Part shown: positions 29,726-41,808 of the stretch, piece after piece | Numbering within the stretch: position 1 is the first letter of the stretch | Layout: the number at the start of each line of letters is the position of its first letter | NCBI RefSeq assembly: GCF_037976325.1 | Contig: NZ_CP150265.1 | Span: 6,875,001-6,939,000 of the forward strand | Source of the DNA: Paenibacillus sp. FSL K6-3182 | GTDB taxonomy: Bacteria; Bacillota; Bacilli; Paenibacillales; Paenibacillaceae | DNA length: 64,000 bases | Direction of reading: 5' to 3' | The notes under the pieces: model-generated | Databases searched by the model: none | The model's input: only the letters and a program-made list of their open reading frames with translations | Told to the model about the DNA's origin: nothing | Program-made: the position numbers and the translations under genes

Positions 29726-31801
29726 TTACTCGCCTTTGTTTTTAGCAATAATCTCATCAGAGATTGATTTTGGAACTTCTTCATAGTGAGAAAGCTCCAT
29801 AGAGAATACGCCGCGTCCTTGTGTACCGGAACGTAGTGTAGTGGAATAACCAAACATCTCGGAGAGAGGTACCTTGGAGCGGATAATTTGTGCACCTGCA
29901 CGAGTATCCATACCTTCGATACGACCACGACGGGAGTTAAGCATACCCATAACGTCGCCCATGTACTCTTCTGGAACAGTAACTTCAACTTTCATGATTG
30001 GCTCAAGAAGAACTGGCTTACATTTTTCTTTGGCAGCTTTAAGCGCCATCGAACCTGCAATTTTAAACGCCATCTCCGAGGAGTCAACATCATGGTAAGA
30101 TCCGTCAACAACAACAGCTTTAACATCAACGAGCGGGAAGCCGGCTACAACACCGTTCTTCATTGACTCTTCGATACCAGCTTGGATTGGAGCGATAAAT
30201 TCACGAGGAATTGATCCACCAACTGTTTTGTTTTCGAATATGAAGCCTGTACCAGGCTCAAGTGGTGAAAACTCAACCCAACAATGACCGAATTGACCTT
30301 TACCACCGGACTGACGAACGAACTTACCTTCAACCTTCGCAGCTTGACGGAACGTTTCACGGTAAGCAACTTGTGGTTTACCAACGTTTGTCTCAACTTT
30401 GAATTCGCGGAACATACGGTCAACAAGGATCTCAAGGTGAAGCTCACCCATACCAGAGATAATTGTTTGGTTTGTTTCTTCATCCGTATGTGCACGGAAA
30501 GTAGGGTCTTCTTCAGCAAGCTTGGAAATAGCGATACCTAGTTTGTCTTGGTCAGCTTTCGTTTTTGGTTCGATAGCAACCGAGATAACCGGCTCAGGGA
30601 AGTTCATCGATTCAAGAACGATGATGTGCTTCTCATCACAAAGTGTATCACCAGTAGTAGTATCTTTCAAACCTACAGCTGCAGCGATATCGCCGGAATA
30701 AACTTCCGTGATCTCTTGACGGCTGTTTGCGTGCATTTGAAGAATACGTCCAATACGTTCACGTTTGCCTTTTGTTGAGTTAAGGACATACGAACCGGAT
30801 TTTAGTACACCAGAATACACACGGAAGAAAGTAAGTCTACCAACATAAGGGTCAGTCATGATTTTGAATGCCAAAGCCGCGAAAGGCTCTGTGTCTGAAG
30901 ATGGACGTTCTCCTTCTTCACCGTCTTCAAGAGTACCTTTGATAGCTGGTACATCAAGAGGTGAAGGTAGGTAATCCACAACAGCATCCAACATCGGCTG
31001 AACACCTTTGTTACGGTATGAGGAGCCAGCTACAACAGGGAAGATTTTAACTTCGCAAACACCTTTACGGAGTGCTGCTTTAATTTCTGGAATAGTGATT
31101 TCTTCACCTTCCAAATATTTCATCGTTAATTCTTCATCCAATTCTGCTACTTTCTCAATCAATTCCGTACGTAGTGCATCTACTTGCTCTACATACTCAG
31201 CTGGAACTTCAACTTTTTCAGGGTCTTTACCAGTATCGTCTTTGTAGATATAAGCTACACGTTCAACGATATCGATAATACCTTTAAAGTCGCTTTCCGC
31301 GCCGATTGGAATTTGAATTGCTACGGCATTGGCACCAAGACGCTCACGCATGTCTTTGATTACGTTTAGGTAATCTGCACCAATGATATCCATCTTGTTT
31401 ACGTAGGCAATCCGAGGTACGTTGTAACGGTCAGCCTGACGCCATACGGTTTCAGACTGTGGCTCAACGCCTTCTTTTGCACTGAAAACCCCAACGGCCC
31501 CGTCCAATACGCGTAGGGAACGTTCAACTTCAACAGTGAAGTCAACGTGTCCCGGGGTGTCGATAATATTAATGCGGTGTCCATGCCATTGAGCAGTCGT
31601 CGCGGCAGACGTAATTGTAATACCGCGCTCTTGTTCTTGTTCCATCCAGTCCATCGTAGCTGCACCTTCGTGCACCTCTCCGATTTTGTGAGTACGGCCC
31701 GTGAAGAACAAAATCCGTTCAGTAGTTGTGGTTTTACCGGCATCAATATGCGCCATAATCCCGATGTTACGCGTATTTTTCAAGGAGAACTCTCTTGACA
31801 T
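29726..31801 (-). CDS. fusA: Elongation factor G
   Basis: 691 residues, five domains. GTPase motifs [23 protein letters not shown] and NKMD; the C-terminal domains include [14 protein letters not shown]. Catalyses translocation and, with RRF, ribosome recycling. Target of fusidic acid; no classical resistance change is evident by eye. Confidence 0.98.
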   Translation of the reverse strand: MSREFSLKNTRNIGIMAHIDAGKTTTTERILFFTGRTHKIGEVHEGAATMDWMEQEQERGITITSAATTAQWHGHRINIIDTPGHVDFTVEVERSLRVLDGAVGVFSAKEGVEPQSETVWRQADRYNVPRIAYVNKMDIIGADYLNVIKDMRERLGANAVAIQIPIGAESDFKGIIDIVERVAYIYKDDTGKDPEKVEVPAEYVEQVDALRTELIEKVAELDEELTMKYLEGEEITIPEIKAALRKGVCEVKIFPVVAGSSYRNKGVQPMLDAVVDYLPSPLDVPAIKGTLEDGEEGERPSSDTEPFAALAFKIMTDPYVGRLTFFRVYSGVLKSGSYVLNSTKGKRERIGRILQMHANSRQEITEVYSGDIAAAVGLKDTTTGDTLCDEKHIIVLESMNFPEPVISVAIEPKTKADQDKLGIAISKLAEEDPTFRAHTDEETNQTIISGMGELHLEILVDRMFREFKVETNVGKPQVAYRETFRQAAKVEGKFVRQSGGKGQFGHCWVEFSPLEPGTGFIFENKTVGGSIPREFIAPIQAGIEESMKNGVVAGFPLVDVKAVVVDGSYHDVDSSEMAFKIAGSMALKAAKEKCKPVLLEPIMKVEVTVPEEYMGDVMGMLNSRRGRIEGMDTRAGAQIIRSKVPLSEMFGYSTTLRSGTQGRGVFSMELSHYEEVPKSISDEIIAKNKGE

Positions 31802-31830
31802 AAAATTGTCTCCTCTCGAATGTAAAAATT

Positions 31831-32301
31831 CTACCAGCGGTAGTGAGCAAACGCTTTGTTCGCTTCAGCCATTTTGTGAGTATCTTCGCGCTTTTTAACA
31901 GCTGCGCCAGTGTTATTGGAAGCATCTGTGATTTCAGCAGCTAAACGCTCTTCCATCGTTTTCTCACCGCGGTTACGTGAGTAGTTCACGAGCCAACGGA
32001 GACCAAGTGCCGTACGGCGCTCTGGTTTAACTTCGATCGGCACTTGATAGTTTGCACCGCCGACACGGCGTGCTTTAACCTCAAGTACAGGCATAATATT
32101 TTTCAAAGCAGCTTCGAACACTTCCATCGGATCTTTACCCGTGCGTTCTTGAATCAGTTTGAAAGCATCATACAATAGTGTTTGTGCAACGCCTCTTTTA
32201 CCGTCAAGCATAATGCGGTTGATTAGGCGCGTTACCAGTTTGCTATTATATAGCGGATCTGGAAGCACATCGCGTTTCGTTACAGGACCTTTGCGTGGCA
32301 T
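31831..32301 (-). CDS. rpsG: 30S ribosomal protein S7
   Basis: 156 residues from the ATG at 32301 ([21 protein letters not shown]); the frame is open upstream to 32343 without need. S7 organises the 30S head and contacts E-site tRNA. Ends [12 protein letters not shown], the usual C-terminus. Confidence 0.97.
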   Translation of the reverse strand: MPRKGPVTKRDVLPDPLYNSKLVTRLINRIMLDGKRGVAQTLLYDAFKLIQERTGKDPMEVFEAALKNIMPVLEVKARRVGGANYQVPIEVKPERRTALGLRWLVNYSRNRGEKTMEERLAAEITDASNNTGAAVKKREDTHKMAEANKAFAHYRW

Positions 32302-32367
32302 GAGAAAGTCCCCCTTTCTTCTAATAGTTGCTATTTCTAGCATTTCAATAACCTGTTAAGGTTATGA

Positions 32368-32790
32368 TTATGATTTTTTAACTTTCGGACGTTTCGTACC
32401 GTATTTCGAACGAGCTTGCATACGGTTGTTTACACCTGCAGTATCAAGTGCACCGCGAACGATGTGATAACGTACTCCTGCTAAGTCTTTTACTTTACCA
32501 CCACGGATCAAAACTACGCTATGCTCTTGCAAGTTGTGTCCGATACCTGGAATGTAAGCCGTAACTTCTAAGCGGTTCGTTAAACGAACACGAGCATATT
32601 TACGAAGTGCGGAGTTCGGTTTCCTTGGAGTCATTGTACCTACACGAGTGCACACACCGCGTTTTTGAGGAGCGCTGATGTTTGTAGCTTCACGTTTCAA
32701 TGCATTGAAACCTTTTTGCAATGCCGGCGATTTCGATTTAACGACTTTCGCTTGGCGTCCTTTACGGACTAGCTGGTTAATAGTTGGCAT
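32368..32790 (-). CDS. rpsL: 30S ribosomal protein S12, with natural changes at streptomycin-linked residues
   Basis: 140 residues. [13 protein letters not shown] at the N-terminus and [21 protein letters not shown] in the decoding loop. The loop residue equal to E. coli Lys42 (M. tuberculosis Lys43) is Arg here (codon AGG), and the second loop reads [10 protein letters not shown] with Ala instead of the usual Pro90. Both sites are known for streptomycin resistance or dependence. The Lys equal to E. coli Lys87 is kept. First gene of the str operon; its 256 bp upstream gap contains a two-hairpin repeat. Confidence 0.97.
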   Translation of the reverse strand: MPTINQLVRKGRQAKVVKSKSPALQKGFNALKREATNISAPQKRGVCTRVGTMTPRKPNSALRKYARVRLTNRLEVTAYIPGIGHNLQEHSVVLIRGGKVKDLAGVRYHIVRGALDTAGVNNRMQARSKYGTKRPKVKKS

Positions 32791-32824
32791 GTTGCCACCC
32801 CCTTCCCTATATTCATGTCTTTTG

Positions 32825-32923
32825 AAAATATAAGCATTTATAAAGAAGTTGTTTATAAATCAACTTATATTCTTTCGCGTAAGCGGGCTCTTCCCACCAA
32901 AAGACGGCAATAGCTGTTTACGC
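32825..32923 (-). repeat. Two-hairpin intergenic repeat, copy 3
   Basis: Hairpin A arms 32825-32844 and 32852-32871 (ATAAG-ATTTATAA / TTATAAAT-CTTAT); hairpin B from GCGTAA (32877-32882) to TTACGC (32918-32923), with CCAAAAGACGGC in its loop. It lies between the L7Ae-like gene and rpsL, so it would be part of the mRNA leader or intercistronic region of rpsL. Confidence 0.7.
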
Positions 32924-33046
32924 ATGTATGGTAGACATTTTACCTAAAATTAAGCCCACAGATCCAGGCGGATCATAAAAGAACAAACAAAAGTTCTCGC
33001 CAGCTAATCATCGCTAAATAATCAACTAACAAAAACGGCTATTGCG

Positions 33047-33277
33047 TTATTCTTCTTCGGTTACGAGCGCTGCCATCGCGGCCCCGACATCGATGCCACA
33101 GGTTTCCCCAAGCTCTATCATCGTGTCGATCCATTTCATTGGAACTCCCGCCCGCTCACATAGATGAACAATCTTCTCTTTCATCTGCGGATCTGCATCT
33201 CGTGCGATATAGACTTTAATGGCTCTTTGTTGCTCGAGCATCTTCGTCGTTTGCTTCGCGCCGACTTTGAATTGCAT
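33047..33277 (-). CDS. rplGB: L7Ae-family K-turn-binding protein (YbxF-like)
   Basis: 76 residues from the ATG at 33277. AKQTTKML...VYIARDADPQMKEKI...GVPMKWIDTMIELGETCGIDVGAAMAAL is the L7Ae/L30e fold that recognises kink-turn RNA. B. subtilis YbxF, in the same place between rpoC and rpsL, binds K-turns and associates with ribosomes. GGTGAT upstream supports this start; an ATG at 33301 has no ribosome site but would give a length nearer to YbxF. Confidence 0.88.
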   Translation of the reverse strand: MQFKVGAKQTTKMLEQQRAIKVYIARDADPQMKEKIVHLCERAGVPMKWIDTMIELGETCGIDVGAAMAALVTEEE

Positions 33278-33332
33278 GATAATCACCTTCAATTCTTCCA
33301 TTCAGCGAACACACAATTAGGCACACTTCGAT

Positions 33333-33362
33333 ATAGTATCACCTACTATGTGCTTGTGTCAA
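33333..33362 (-). promoter_or_regulatory. Promoter upstream of the L7Ae-like gene and str operon
   Basis: Perfect TTGACA (33357-33362), 18-base spacer, TACTAT (33333-33338) on the minus strand, just after the rpoC terminator. Confidence 0.7.
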
Positions 33363-33423
33363 GAACCTTCTAGGATAATCACTTGTAAACTTTTTGTAAA
33401 TGAATCTCATACTGTAAACATAT

Positions 33424-33472
33424 AAAAGAGCGGTCATCTTCCGCTTCCAAGGAAACGGAAGATGTGACGCTC
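33424..33472 (-). terminator. Terminator of rpoBC
   Basis: Long stem: GAGCG (33468-33472 on the minus strand) with CGCTC (33428-33432), enclosing CATCTTCCG/CGGAAGATG and TTTCC/GGAAG, then TTTTAT. About 50 bp after the rpoC stop. Confidence 0.85.
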
Positions 33473-33523
33473 CTTCGATATTAGTTAGTATCCGGTTTTA
33501 AGAACATAATCTCTTCAAGCCGA

Positions 33524-36500
33524 CTAGTCGACTGTTACAGCTTCTGTTTCTAGTTCGCCTTCAACTGCAGTAGTTGTTTCATCTTCAAGTCCAGCAAAAC
33601 GAATGTTACGATAACGGGCCATTCCAGTACCTGCTGGAATCAACTTACCGATAATAACATTTTCCTTGAGTCCAAGCAACTGGTCAACTTTGCCTTTAAT
33701 AGCTGCATCAGTCAATACACGAGTTGTTTCTTGGAAGGAAGCTGCTGACAAGAACGAATCTGTCTCAAGCGATGCCTTCGTAATACCGAGCAAAACTGGT
33801 TTTGCAACAGCTGGTTCGAGATCTGCGAAAATCGCAGTGCGGTTTTGAGCTTCATATTCATGAATATCAACGAACGCACCAGGAAGCAACGTTGTGCCGC
33901 CTGCATCTACGATACGAATTTTACGGAGCATTTGTTTAATCATGACCTCAACGTGCTTGTCATTGATTTCTACCCCTTGATTTCGGTAAACGCGCTGTAC
34001 TTCTTGCAAAATGTAGTTTTGAACGCCACGGATACCTTTGATACGCAGCATATCTTTAGGGTCAATTGAACCGTCAGTCAGCTCATCGCCGGCTTCGATT
34101 TGTTGACCTTGCGTTACGCGGATACGCGAACCATAGGTAACAGCATACACTTTCGATTCCGCTTCACCTTGAACCTCGATTTCACGACGGTCCTTAGCTT
34201 CACGGATTTCTTTAACCACACCATCAAGCTCAGAAATAATCGCTTGGCCTTTCGGATTACGCGCCTCAAACAACTCTTGGATACGCGGCAAACCTTGTGT
34301 GATATCATCTCCCGCAACGCCGCCCGTATGGAACGTACGCATTGTGAGCTGTGTTCCTGGCTCACCGATGGATTGAGCTGCGATAATACCTACCGCTTCC
34401 CCAATCTCAACATGTTTACCAGTTGCAAGGTTACGTCCGTAACAGATCTTACATACGCCATGACGAGCACGGCAGCTTAGTACGGAACGAATTTGCAGTT
34501 TTTCAACACCAGCGTCGATAATTGCATCCGCTTTGTTAGAGTCAATCAACTCACTGCGGTTAACAATAATCTCGCCTGTTTTTGGATTACGAACCGTTTC
34601 AAACGCATAGCGGCCTTCAATACGGTCATAAAGATCTTCAATAACCTCTTTACCGTCTTGAATTTTGCTTACAGAGAAGCCTTTATCGGTACCGCAATCT
34701 TCTTCACGTACGATTACGTCTTGTGCAACGTCAACAAGTCGACGAGTCAAGTAACCGGAATCGGCAGTACGAAGGGCAGTATCGGCAAGACCTTTCCGCG
34801 CTCCGTGAGTAGAAATAAAGTACTCGAGTACTGTAAGACCCTCGCGGAAGTTCGATTTAATTGGCAACTCGATGATACGACCGGATGGATTGGCCATCAA
34901 ACCACGCATACCGCCAAGCTGTGTAATTTGAGATTTGTTACCCCGTGCTTTGGAGTCCACCATGAGCATGATGTTGTTGTAACGATCCATCGATTTCATA
35001 AGAACTTCGGTGATCTCGTCTTTACATTTACCCCAAATTGTAATGATCCGGTCATAGCGCTCTTCGTTTGTAATCAAACCACGACGGTATTGATTCATAA
35101 CGGTAGCAACCTTCTCATCGGAGCGCTTCATGATTTCGTCTTTCTCTTTCGGAATGATAACGTCAGCTACGCCGATCGTAATACCAGCCTTAGTTGAGTA
35201 AGTGAAACCAAGCTGCTTAATGCGGTCAAGAAGCATCGCAGTAAGCGTAGTGTGGTATTGGCGGAAACATTCTGCAATAACTAATGCAAGATAGTCTTTA
35301 CCTACCGCACCAGGCGTTTCGATTGCATCCAAGAATTTAGGAAGATCTGCGCCTTTTTCGTAAACGAAATATTTATCTGGTGTACCGTGCAATAGGTTCG
35401 TTTTCGTTGCTTCGTTGATATAAGGGAAATCTTCAGGGAAAATTTCGTTGAAGATGACTTTACCAACTGTCGTAACGAGTAACGAGTTTTGCTGCTGCTC
35501 GGTGAAGTTAACTTTTTTAAGCACACGAACCGGAATGAAAATTCTGGCGTGCAAGGAAACAATACCACGTTGGTAAGCAGAGATCGCTTCGTTAATGGTA
35601 CCAAATACGGAACCACTGCCTTTAGCCTCTTTGTTATCCATCGTCAAGTAGAAGCTTCCTAGTACCATATCCTGTGAAGGAGTAACGACCGGTTTGCCGT
35701 CTTTCGGGTTAAGGATATTGCCTGATGCAAGCATTAGCAAACGTGCTTCTGCTTGTGCTTCAGCAGACAACGGAACGTGAACGGCCATTTGGTCACCGTC
35801 GAAGTCAGCGTTGTAAGCTGTACATACGAGCGGGTGAAGCTTAATTGCGCGACCTTCAACCAAGATAGGTTCAAATGCTTGAATACCTAGTCTGTGAAGC
35901 GTCGGGGCACGGTTAAGCAATACTGGGTGCTCCTTGATTACTTCCTCAAGAACATCCCATACCTCAGGGCTTACGCGTTCAACCTTGCGCTTCGCACTCT
36001 TAATGTTATGTGCTAGGCCTTTATTAACAAGCTCTTTCATAACGAAAGGCTTGAACAATTCTAGTGCCATTTCCTTAGGAAGACCGCACTGGAACATTTT
36101 GAGGTTTGGACCTACTACGATAACCGAACGACCAGAGTAGTCAACCCGTTTACCGAGCAAGTTCTGACGGAAACGTCCTTGCTTACCTTTCAGCATATGG
36201 CTGAGGGATTTAAGCGGACGGTTACCCGGACCTGTAACAGGGCGACCGCGACGACCGTTATCGATCAATGCGTCAACCGCTTCTTGCAGCATCCGTTTTT
36301 CATTTTGCACGATAATATCAGGAGCGCCCAGATCAAGCAAACGCTTCAGACGGTTGTTACGGTTAATAACACGACGATACAAATCATTGAGGTCAGAAGT
36401 CGCAAAACGACCGCCATCAAGCTGTACCATCGGACGAAGCTCAGGAGGGATGACAGGAAGCACGTCTAGAATCATCCATTCCGGTTCGTTGCCGGAATTG

Positions 36501-37150
36501 CGGAATGCTTCTACTACTTCAAGACGTTTGATCGCACGATTGCGTCGTTGTCCTTGAGCAGTACGCAGTTCTTCTTTCAATTGCTCCAATTCTTTGTCAA
36601 CGTCGATATCTTGCAAAAGTTTTTTAACAGCTTCGGCACCCATACCAGCATGGAATCCATACCCGTATTTCTCACGGTAGCTGCGGTATTCTTTCTCCGA
36701 TAGAAGTTGTTTCTTCTCAAGTGGGGTATCACCTGGATCCGTTACGACATAGGATGCAAAATAAATGATCTCCTCAAGCGAACGAGGCGACATATCAAGT
36801 GCAAGGCCCATACGGCTTGGAATCCCTTTGAAGTACCAAATATGAGAAACTGGAGCTGCTAGCTCGATGTGACCCATACGTTCGCGGCGAACTTTAGCGC
36901 GAGTTACTTCAACGCCACAGCGATCACAAACGACGCCTTTATAGCGTACACGTTTGTATTTGCCGCAATGACATTCCCAGTCTTTTGTAGGTCCAAAAAT
37001 TTTCTCGCAGAAGAGTCCTTCCTTCTCCGGTTTTAAGGTCCTATAGTTGATCGTCTCCGGTTTTTTAACTTCTCCGCGGGACCACGAGCGAATTTTATCC
37101 GGCGAAGCCAGACCTATCTTCATATACTCGAAGTTGTTCACGTCCAACAA
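33524..37150 (-). CDS. rpoC: RNA polymerase beta' subunit
   Basis: 1208 residues from a TTG at 37150 ([24 protein letters not shown]), about 8 bases after GGAGGAGGG; the frame is open 10 codons further but the ribosome site lies inside that part. Zinc-binding N-terminal [19 protein letters not shown], the catalytic [12 protein letters not shown] that holds active-site Mg2+, trigger-loop and the C-terminal jaw are all present. No insert or frameshift seen. Confidence 0.98.
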   Translation of the reverse strand: MLDVNNFEYMKIGLASPDKIRSWSRGEVKKPETINYRTLKPEKEGLFCEKIFGPTKDWECHCGKYKRVRYKGVVCDRCGVEVTRAKVRRERMGHIELAAPVSHIWYFKGIPSRMGLALDMSPRSLEEIIYFASYVVTDPGDTPLEKKQLLSEKEYRSYREKYGYGFHAGMGAEAVKKLLQDIDVDKELEQLKEELRTAQGQRRNRAIKRLEVVEAFRNSGNEPEWMILDVLPVIPPELRPMVQLDGGRFATSDLNDLYRRVINRNNRLKRLLDLGAPDIIVQNEKRMLQEAVDALIDNGRRGRPVTGPGNRPLKSLSHMLKGKQGRFRQNLLGKRVDYSGRSVIVVGPNLKMFQCGLPKEMALELFKPFVMKELVNKGLAHNIKSAKRKVERVSPEVWDVLEEVIKEHPVLLNRAPTLHRLGIQAFEPILVEGRAIKLHPLVCTAYNADFDGDQMAVHVPLSAEAQAEARLLMLASGNILNPKDGKPVVTPSQDMVLGSFYLTMDNKEAKGSGSVFGTINEAISAYQRGIVSLHARIFIPVRVLKKVNFTEQQQNSLLVTTVGKVIFNEIFPEDFPYINEATKTNLLHGTPDKYFVYEKGADLPKFLDAIETPGAVGKDYLALVIAECFRQYHTTLTAMLLDRIKQLGFTYSTKAGITIGVADVIIPKEKDEIMKRSDEKVATVMNQYRRGLITNEERYDRIITIWGKCKDEITEVLMKSMDRYNNIMLMVDSKARGNKSQITQLGGMRGLMANPSGRIIELPIKSNFREGLTVLEYFISTHGARKGLADTALRTADSGYLTRRLVDVAQDVIVREEDCGTDKGFSVSKIQDGKEVIEDLYDRIEGRYAFETVRNPKTGEIIVNRSELIDSNKADAIIDAGVEKLQIRSVLSCRARHGVCKICYGRNLATGKHVEIGEAVGIIAAQSIGEPGTQLTMRTFHTGGVAGDDITQGLPRIQELFEARNPKGQAIISELDGVVKEIREAKDRREIEVQGEAESKVYAVTYGSRIRVTQGQQIEAGDELTDGSIDPKDMLRIKGIRGVQNYILQEVQRVYRNQGVEINDKHVEVMIKQMLRKIRIVDAGGTTLLPGAFVDIHEYEAQNRTAIFADLEPAVAKPVLLGITKASLETDSFLSAASFQETTRVLTDAAIKGKVDQLLGLKENVIIGKLIPAGTGMARYRNIRFAGLEDETTTAVEGELETEAVTVD

Positions 37151-37245
37151 GGAGCAACCCTCCTCCGTCATGTATGACAATGTCTATCTAATCAGCTAGA
37201 TTCCGTCATAGGCGCGTGACCATTTGACGGAATCTAGCAACTAGT

Positions 37246-40200
37246 TTATTCAGCAGCGCCGACTTCGGCACCTTCTATATTGAGGTTAAGCTTATCGCCT
37301 GTTGCCTCGTCTTCATCATCCATTTCCTTCATTTCGATCTCTTCTTCATTCTCGGATAGAATTTTAACGTCCATACCCAAACTTTGAAGCTCTTTGATCA
37401 AAACTTTGAACGATTCCGGAACACCTGGCTCTGGTACGTTTTCGCCTTTAACGATGGATTCGTACGTTTTAACACGACCAACCACGTCATCGGATTTAAC
37501 AGTCAATATTTCTTGAAGCGTGTATGCAGCGCCATATGCCTCAAGCGCCCATACCTCCATCTCCCCGAAACGTTGTCCACCGAACTGTGCTTTACCACCG
37601 AGCGGCTGTTGTGTAACGAGTGAGTAAGGACCAGTGGAACGGGCATGGATTTTATCATCGACCATGTGCGCCAGTTTAATCATGTACATGACCCCAACTG
37701 TAACTTCACGTTCGAAATTCTCGCCTGTCCGTCCGTCATACAGTACGGTTTTACCGTTACGCTGCATGCCTGCTTCTTCCATCGTATCGAAAACGTCATT
37801 CTCGCGCGCGCCGTCAAATACTGGCGTAGCAGCGTGGATGCCGAGATGCTTACAAGCCATACCCAAGTGAACTTCAAGCGCCTGACCGATGTTCATCCGC
37901 GACGGTACGCCGAGCGGGTTAAGAACAACTTCTACAGGTGTGCCATCCGGTAGGAAAGGCATATCTTCTTCAGGCATGATACGAGCGATTACACCTTTGT
38001 TACCATGACGTCCGGCCATTTTGTCGCCTTCGGAAATCTTCCGTTTTTGAGCAATATAAGCACGAACGAGCTGGTTAACGCCTGGTGGCAATTCGTCGCC
38101 ATTCTCCCGCGTAAATACTTTAACGTCAACAACGATACCGTCTGTACCATGCGGCACGCGTAGCGATGTATCACGTACTTCACGAGCCTTCTCACCAAAG
38201 ATAGCGTGCAGCAATCTTTCTTCCGCAGTTAGCTCTGTTACACCCTTAGGCGTTACTTTACCAACTAGGATATCGCCAGCGCCGATTTCAGCTCCGACAC
38301 GAATGATTCCGCGCTCATCTAGGTTGCGAAGAGCTTCTTCTCCGACATTCGGAATGTCGCGTGTAATTTCTTCAGGTCCAAGCTTCGTATCACGAGCCTC
38401 AGACTCGTATTCCTCGATGTGAATGGATGTATAAACATCCTCTTTCACTAGCTTTTCACTTAGCAGGATCGCATCCTCATAGTTGTAGCCTTCCCACGTC
38501 ATGAATGCAACAACGACGTTGCGTCCAAGAGCCAATTCGCCTTTTTCAGTGGAAGGACCATCCGCAAGGATATCACCTTTTTTAATAACGTCACCTTTAC
38601 GTACAAGCGGGCGTTGATTGATGCACGTTCCTTGGTTAGAGCGCATAAACTTGTGTAGTTTATGTTTTACCAAGTCACCAGTAACCGGCTTGCCATCGAT
38701 TTGCTCGACGCGACGAAGCCAGATTTCATTAGCGGAAGAACGTTCGATTATACCGTCATGCTTCGCTACGATACAAACGCCTGAGTCTTTCGCTGCCTTG
38801 TGCTCCATACCTGTACCAACAAGTGGTGATCTAGGGATAAGAAGCGGTACCGCTTGACGTTGCATGTTGGATCCCATGAGGGCACGGTTGGAGTCATCGT
38901 TTTCCAAGAAAGGAATTAACGCTGTCGCAACAGATACTACCTGTTTAGGCGATACATCCATGTAATCAACGCGATCACTAGGCATAGTCAAAATGTTATC
39001 GGCTTGTTTATTGTAACGAACGATCGTATTCTCTTCTGCAAACTTGTCGTCTGGAGTCAGCTTCGCATTCGCTTGCGCGATTACGTAGTTATCTTCCTCG
39101 TCAGCAGTCAGATATGCGATTTGTTCTGTAACAATTCCAGTCTTCGGATCTACCCAACGATATGGTGCTTCAATAAAGCCATATTCGTTAATACGAGCAA
39201 AGGAAGACAAGGAGTTGATCAAACCGATATTCGGTCCCTCTGGCGTCTCGATCGGACACATCCGCCCATAGTGGGAGTGATGGACGTCACGAACTTCAAA
39301 GCCCGCGCGTTCCCGAGTCAAACCGCCGGGTCCAAGTGCTGACAAACGACGCTTATGCGTCAATTCAGCAAGCGGATTCGTTTGGTCCATAAACTGGGAC
39401 AGCTGCGAGGAGCCGAAGAACTCTTTTATAGATGCAATAACCGGACGAATGTTAATTAGCGCTTGCGGCGTAATTGCATTCGCGTCTTGAATGGACATTC
39501 TCTCACGCACAACGCGCTCCATACGAGACAGACCGATACGGAATTGGTTTTGAAGCAGCTCGCCAACAGAACGCAGACGACGGTTGCCTAGATGATCGAT
39601 ATCATCCGTGCTGCCTACGCCATGAAGCAAGTTGATAAAGTAGTTAATGGAAGAAATGATGTCCGCAGGCGTGATATGCTTGACGGATTTATCAATAATG
39701 CCATTCGCAATAACTTTAATTACTTTGCTTTCGTCATATGGTGAGAATACGCTGATCGTTTGTAGTGGAATACTATCAGCATCAAGAACGCCATTAGCAA
39801 CATGATACGTTTTGAAACCAACATCCTTCTCAAGCTTCTCGAGAATTTCATCAAGCAAGCGGCGGTCAATCATTTGTCCGGACTCAGCAATAATTTCGCC
39901 AGTCGCAGGATCAATTAGATTTTCCGCAAGACGTTGATTGAACAAACGGTTCTTGATGTGAAGTTTTTTGTTTATTTTGTAACGGCCTACGTTGGCCAAG
40001 TCATAACGTTTTGGATCAAAGAAACGAGCAACTAGCAAGCTCTTCGCATTATCCAAAGTCGGAGGCTCGCCTGGACGAAGACGCTCATAAATTTCAATAA
40101 GCGCTTTTTCAGTCGAATCCGTGTTATCTTTGTCTAGCGTGTTCCGAATGTACTCATCATGGCCTAGCAGTTCAAGAATCTCAGCGTCAGTACCGAATCC

Positions 40201-40794
40201 AAGCGAACGCAAAAGTACCGTTACCGGTATTTTCCGGGTCCGGTCAATACGAACGTAGATGATATCTTTAGCATCCGTTTCAAGCTCTAGCCAAGCGCCA
40301 CGGTTAGGAATAACAGTAGCTGTGTAGTTTTTCTTCCCGTTCTTATCGACCTTCGTGCTGAAGTACACACTCGGGGATCGAACCAATTGGCTGACTATGA
40401 CACGTTCGGCTCCGTTAATAATAAACGTGCCCGTCTCTGTCATAAGCGGGAAATCACCCATGAAAACTTCTTGTTCCTTTACTTCGCCAGTTTCCTTATT
40501 GAAAAGTCGCACCTTAACGCGTAAAGGAGCTGCATACGTCACATCGCGCTCTTTTGATTCATCGACCGAATATTTCGGTTCGCCCAAGCTATAGTCGATA
40601 AACTCAAGCGATAGATTGCCCGTAAAGTCCGAAATCGGAGAAATATCTTGGAACAACTCAATTAGGTCGCTGTCCAAAAACTTCTCATACGATTTTTGTT
40701 GGATTTCAATCAGGTTCGGGACTTCCAGCACCTCGTTGATCCTGGCGTAGCTTCTGCGCGCGCGCCGACCATACTGAACAAGTTGTCCTGCCAA
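37246..40794 (-). CDS. rpoB: RNA polymerase beta subunit
   Basis: 1182 residues from a TTG at 40794 ([24 protein letters not shown]), after GGGTGAGG; the B. subtilis gene also starts with TTG at the same place. The rifampicin region [30 protein letters not shown] is wild type. The acidic C-terminus ([19 protein letters not shown]) is typical of Paenibacillus-like beta subunits. Confidence 0.98.
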   Translation of the reverse strand: MAGQLVQYGRRARRSYARINEVLEVPNLIEIQQKSYEKFLDSDLIELFQDISPISDFTGNLSLEFIDYSLGEPKYSVDESKERDVTYAAPLRVKVRLFNKETGEVKEQEVFMGDFPLMTETGTFIINGAERVIVSQLVRSPSVYFSTKVDKNGKKNYTATVIPNRGAWLELETDAKDIIYVRIDRTRKIPVTVLLRSLGFGTDAEILELLGHDEYIRNTLDKDNTDSTEKALIEIYERLRPGEPPTLDNAKSLLVARFFDPKRYDLANVGRYKINKKLHIKNRLFNQRLAENLIDPATGEIIAESGQMIDRRLLDEILEKLEKDVGFKTYHVANGVLDADSIPLQTISVFSPYDESKVIKVIANGIIDKSVKHITPADIISSINYFINLLHGVGSTDDIDHLGNRRLRSVGELLQNQFRIGLSRMERVVRERMSIQDANAITPQALINIRPVIASIKEFFGSSQLSQFMDQTNPLAELTHKRRLSALGPGGLTRERAGFEVRDVHHSHYGRMCPIETPEGPNIGLINSLSSFARINEYGFIEAPYRWVDPKTGIVTEQIAYLTADEEDNYVIAQANAKLTPDDKFAEENTIVRYNKQADNILTMPSDRVDYMDVSPKQVVSVATALIPFLENDDSNRALMGSNMQRQAVPLLIPRSPLVGTGMEHKAAKDSGVCIVAKHDGIIERSSANEIWLRRVEQIDGKPVTGDLVKHKLHKFMRSNQGTCINQRPLVRKGDVIKKGDILADGPSTEKGELALGRNVVVAFMTWEGYNYEDAILLSEKLVKEDVYTSIHIEEYESEARDTKLGPEEITRDIPNVGEEALRNLDERGIIRVGAEIGAGDILVGKVTPKGVTELTAEERLLHAIFGEKAREVRDTSLRVPHGTDGIVVDVKVFTRENGDELPPGVNQLVRAYIAQKRKISEGDKMAGRHGNKGVIARIMPEEDMPFLPDGTPVEVVLNPLGVPSRMNIGQALEVHLGMACKHLGIHAATPVFDGARENDVFDTMEEAGMQRNGKTVLYDGRTGENFEREVTVGVMYMIKLAHMVDDKIHARSTGPYSLVTQQPLGGKAQFGGQRFGEMEVWALEAYGAAYTLQEILTVKSDDVVGRVKTYESIVKGENVPEPGVPESFKVLIKELQSLGMDVKILSENEEEIEMKEMDDEDEATGDKLNLNIEGAEVGAAE

Positions 40795-41041
40795 CTTAAC
40801 CTCACCCCTCATGTCTGTATCACAGCATCGATAATCACTGCGTCACTATAGACGAACCAGCCGCCTATATAGTCAAATAAAGAAAAGCCCTTATCGAATG
40901 GTTCGAAAAAAGAGCATGTTCCGGCAGTTAACTAATCACAGCGCGGCCGTGACAGTCTCATATCAAATAATTTTGCCCAAAACGTAAACATTATACGTCA
41001 AATGTGTAAAACTTATGCATTCCGCGCTTTAAATTTACACT

Positions 41042-41119
41042 TGACATTTTAGTTAACTAAAGAGATCGAGCCCAATTTAATGCTGACATTTTATAATCTT
41101 ACCATATCGCAAATGTCAA
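41042..41119 (-). promoter_or_regulatory. rpoB promoter with inverted and direct TGACATTT repeats
   Basis: On the minus strand TTGACA (41114-41119), a 17-base spacer and TTATAA (41091-41096). TGACATTT is repeated at 41042 and 41084 and inverted at 41111-41118, so an inverted pair brackets the promoter. The 384 bp gap 40795-41178 also has a perfect TTTAGTTAACTAAA palindrome (41048-41061) and a second weak -10 (TATAAT) further downstream. Confidence 0.6.
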
Positions 41120-41178
41120 GTCAATAAATATTATTCAGTTTTCAAACATATTTTCAAAACATATTTTTCTCTAATTTT

Positions 41179-41778
41179 CTAAGCTTTTACAGCTCGGAAA
41201 ATACGGTAGCCTTTATCCTTTGTTACTTCCTCTACATCTGCAAATAATGACTCTAATTTAGCTTTCGCCGAAGGCGCCCCTTGCTTCTTCTGTATGACAA
41301 CCCACATGCTGCCGCCTTGTTCGAGCAATTCATAACCTTCTTCAAAAATCCGATGAACGACTGACTTCCCCGCCCTGATAGGCGGATTTGTAACGATGAC
41401 ATCGAACTTCATTTGCTTAACTGCTTCAAATAGATCACTTTGCAAAACGGTAACATTAGATATCTGGTTAAGCTTTGCGTTCTCACGCGAAAGCTCTACC
41501 GCTCTTTCATTTATATCAATCATCGTTACTTGCCCATGCTCAGCGAGTTTTGCTGATGTTAATCCAATAGGACCATAACCACAGCCAACATCAAGAATGT
41601 TTGCATTTGCATTCAGCTCCAAAGCATCGATCAATACCTGACTCCCGTAATCAACTCCTGATTTCGAGAATACGCCGGCATCCGTCATAAACTTCAAAGA
41701 AAAGCCTCGGAGAATTGCTTCATGAACTTGACGATTATGCTTAACATCTGGGCTCTGTGAGTAATAGTGATTCGACAT
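41179..41778 (-). CDS. Class I SAM-dependent methyltransferase (RsmC-like, YbxB)
   Basis: 199 residues. SAM-binding motif LDVGCGYGPIGL and the catalytic NPPIRAGK typical of N2-guanine methyltransferases acting on rRNA. B. subtilis YbxB has the same place upstream of rpoB. Substrate not proven. The C-terminus ends in KGYRIFRAVKA, usual for this family. Confidence 0.85.
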   Translation of the reverse strand: MSNHYYSQSPDVKHNRQVHEAILRGFSLKFMTDAGVFSKSGVDYGSQVLIDALELNANANILDVGCGYGPIGLTSAKLAEHGQVTMIDINERAVELSRENAKLNQISNVTVLQSDLFEAVKQMKFDVIVTNPPIRAGKSVVHRIFEEGYELLEQGGSMWVVIQKKQGAPSAKAKLESLFADVEEVTKDKGYRIFRAVKA

Positions 41779-41808
41779 TATTCATCACTCCCCGCTATTC
41801 CATATTGC

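Noticed and set aside
34493..35197. 234-codon plus-strand open frame antisense to rpoC
   Set aside because: It is a mirror of the rpoC coding sequence with no ribosome site and no protein-like composition; rpoC is intact and fully conserved here.
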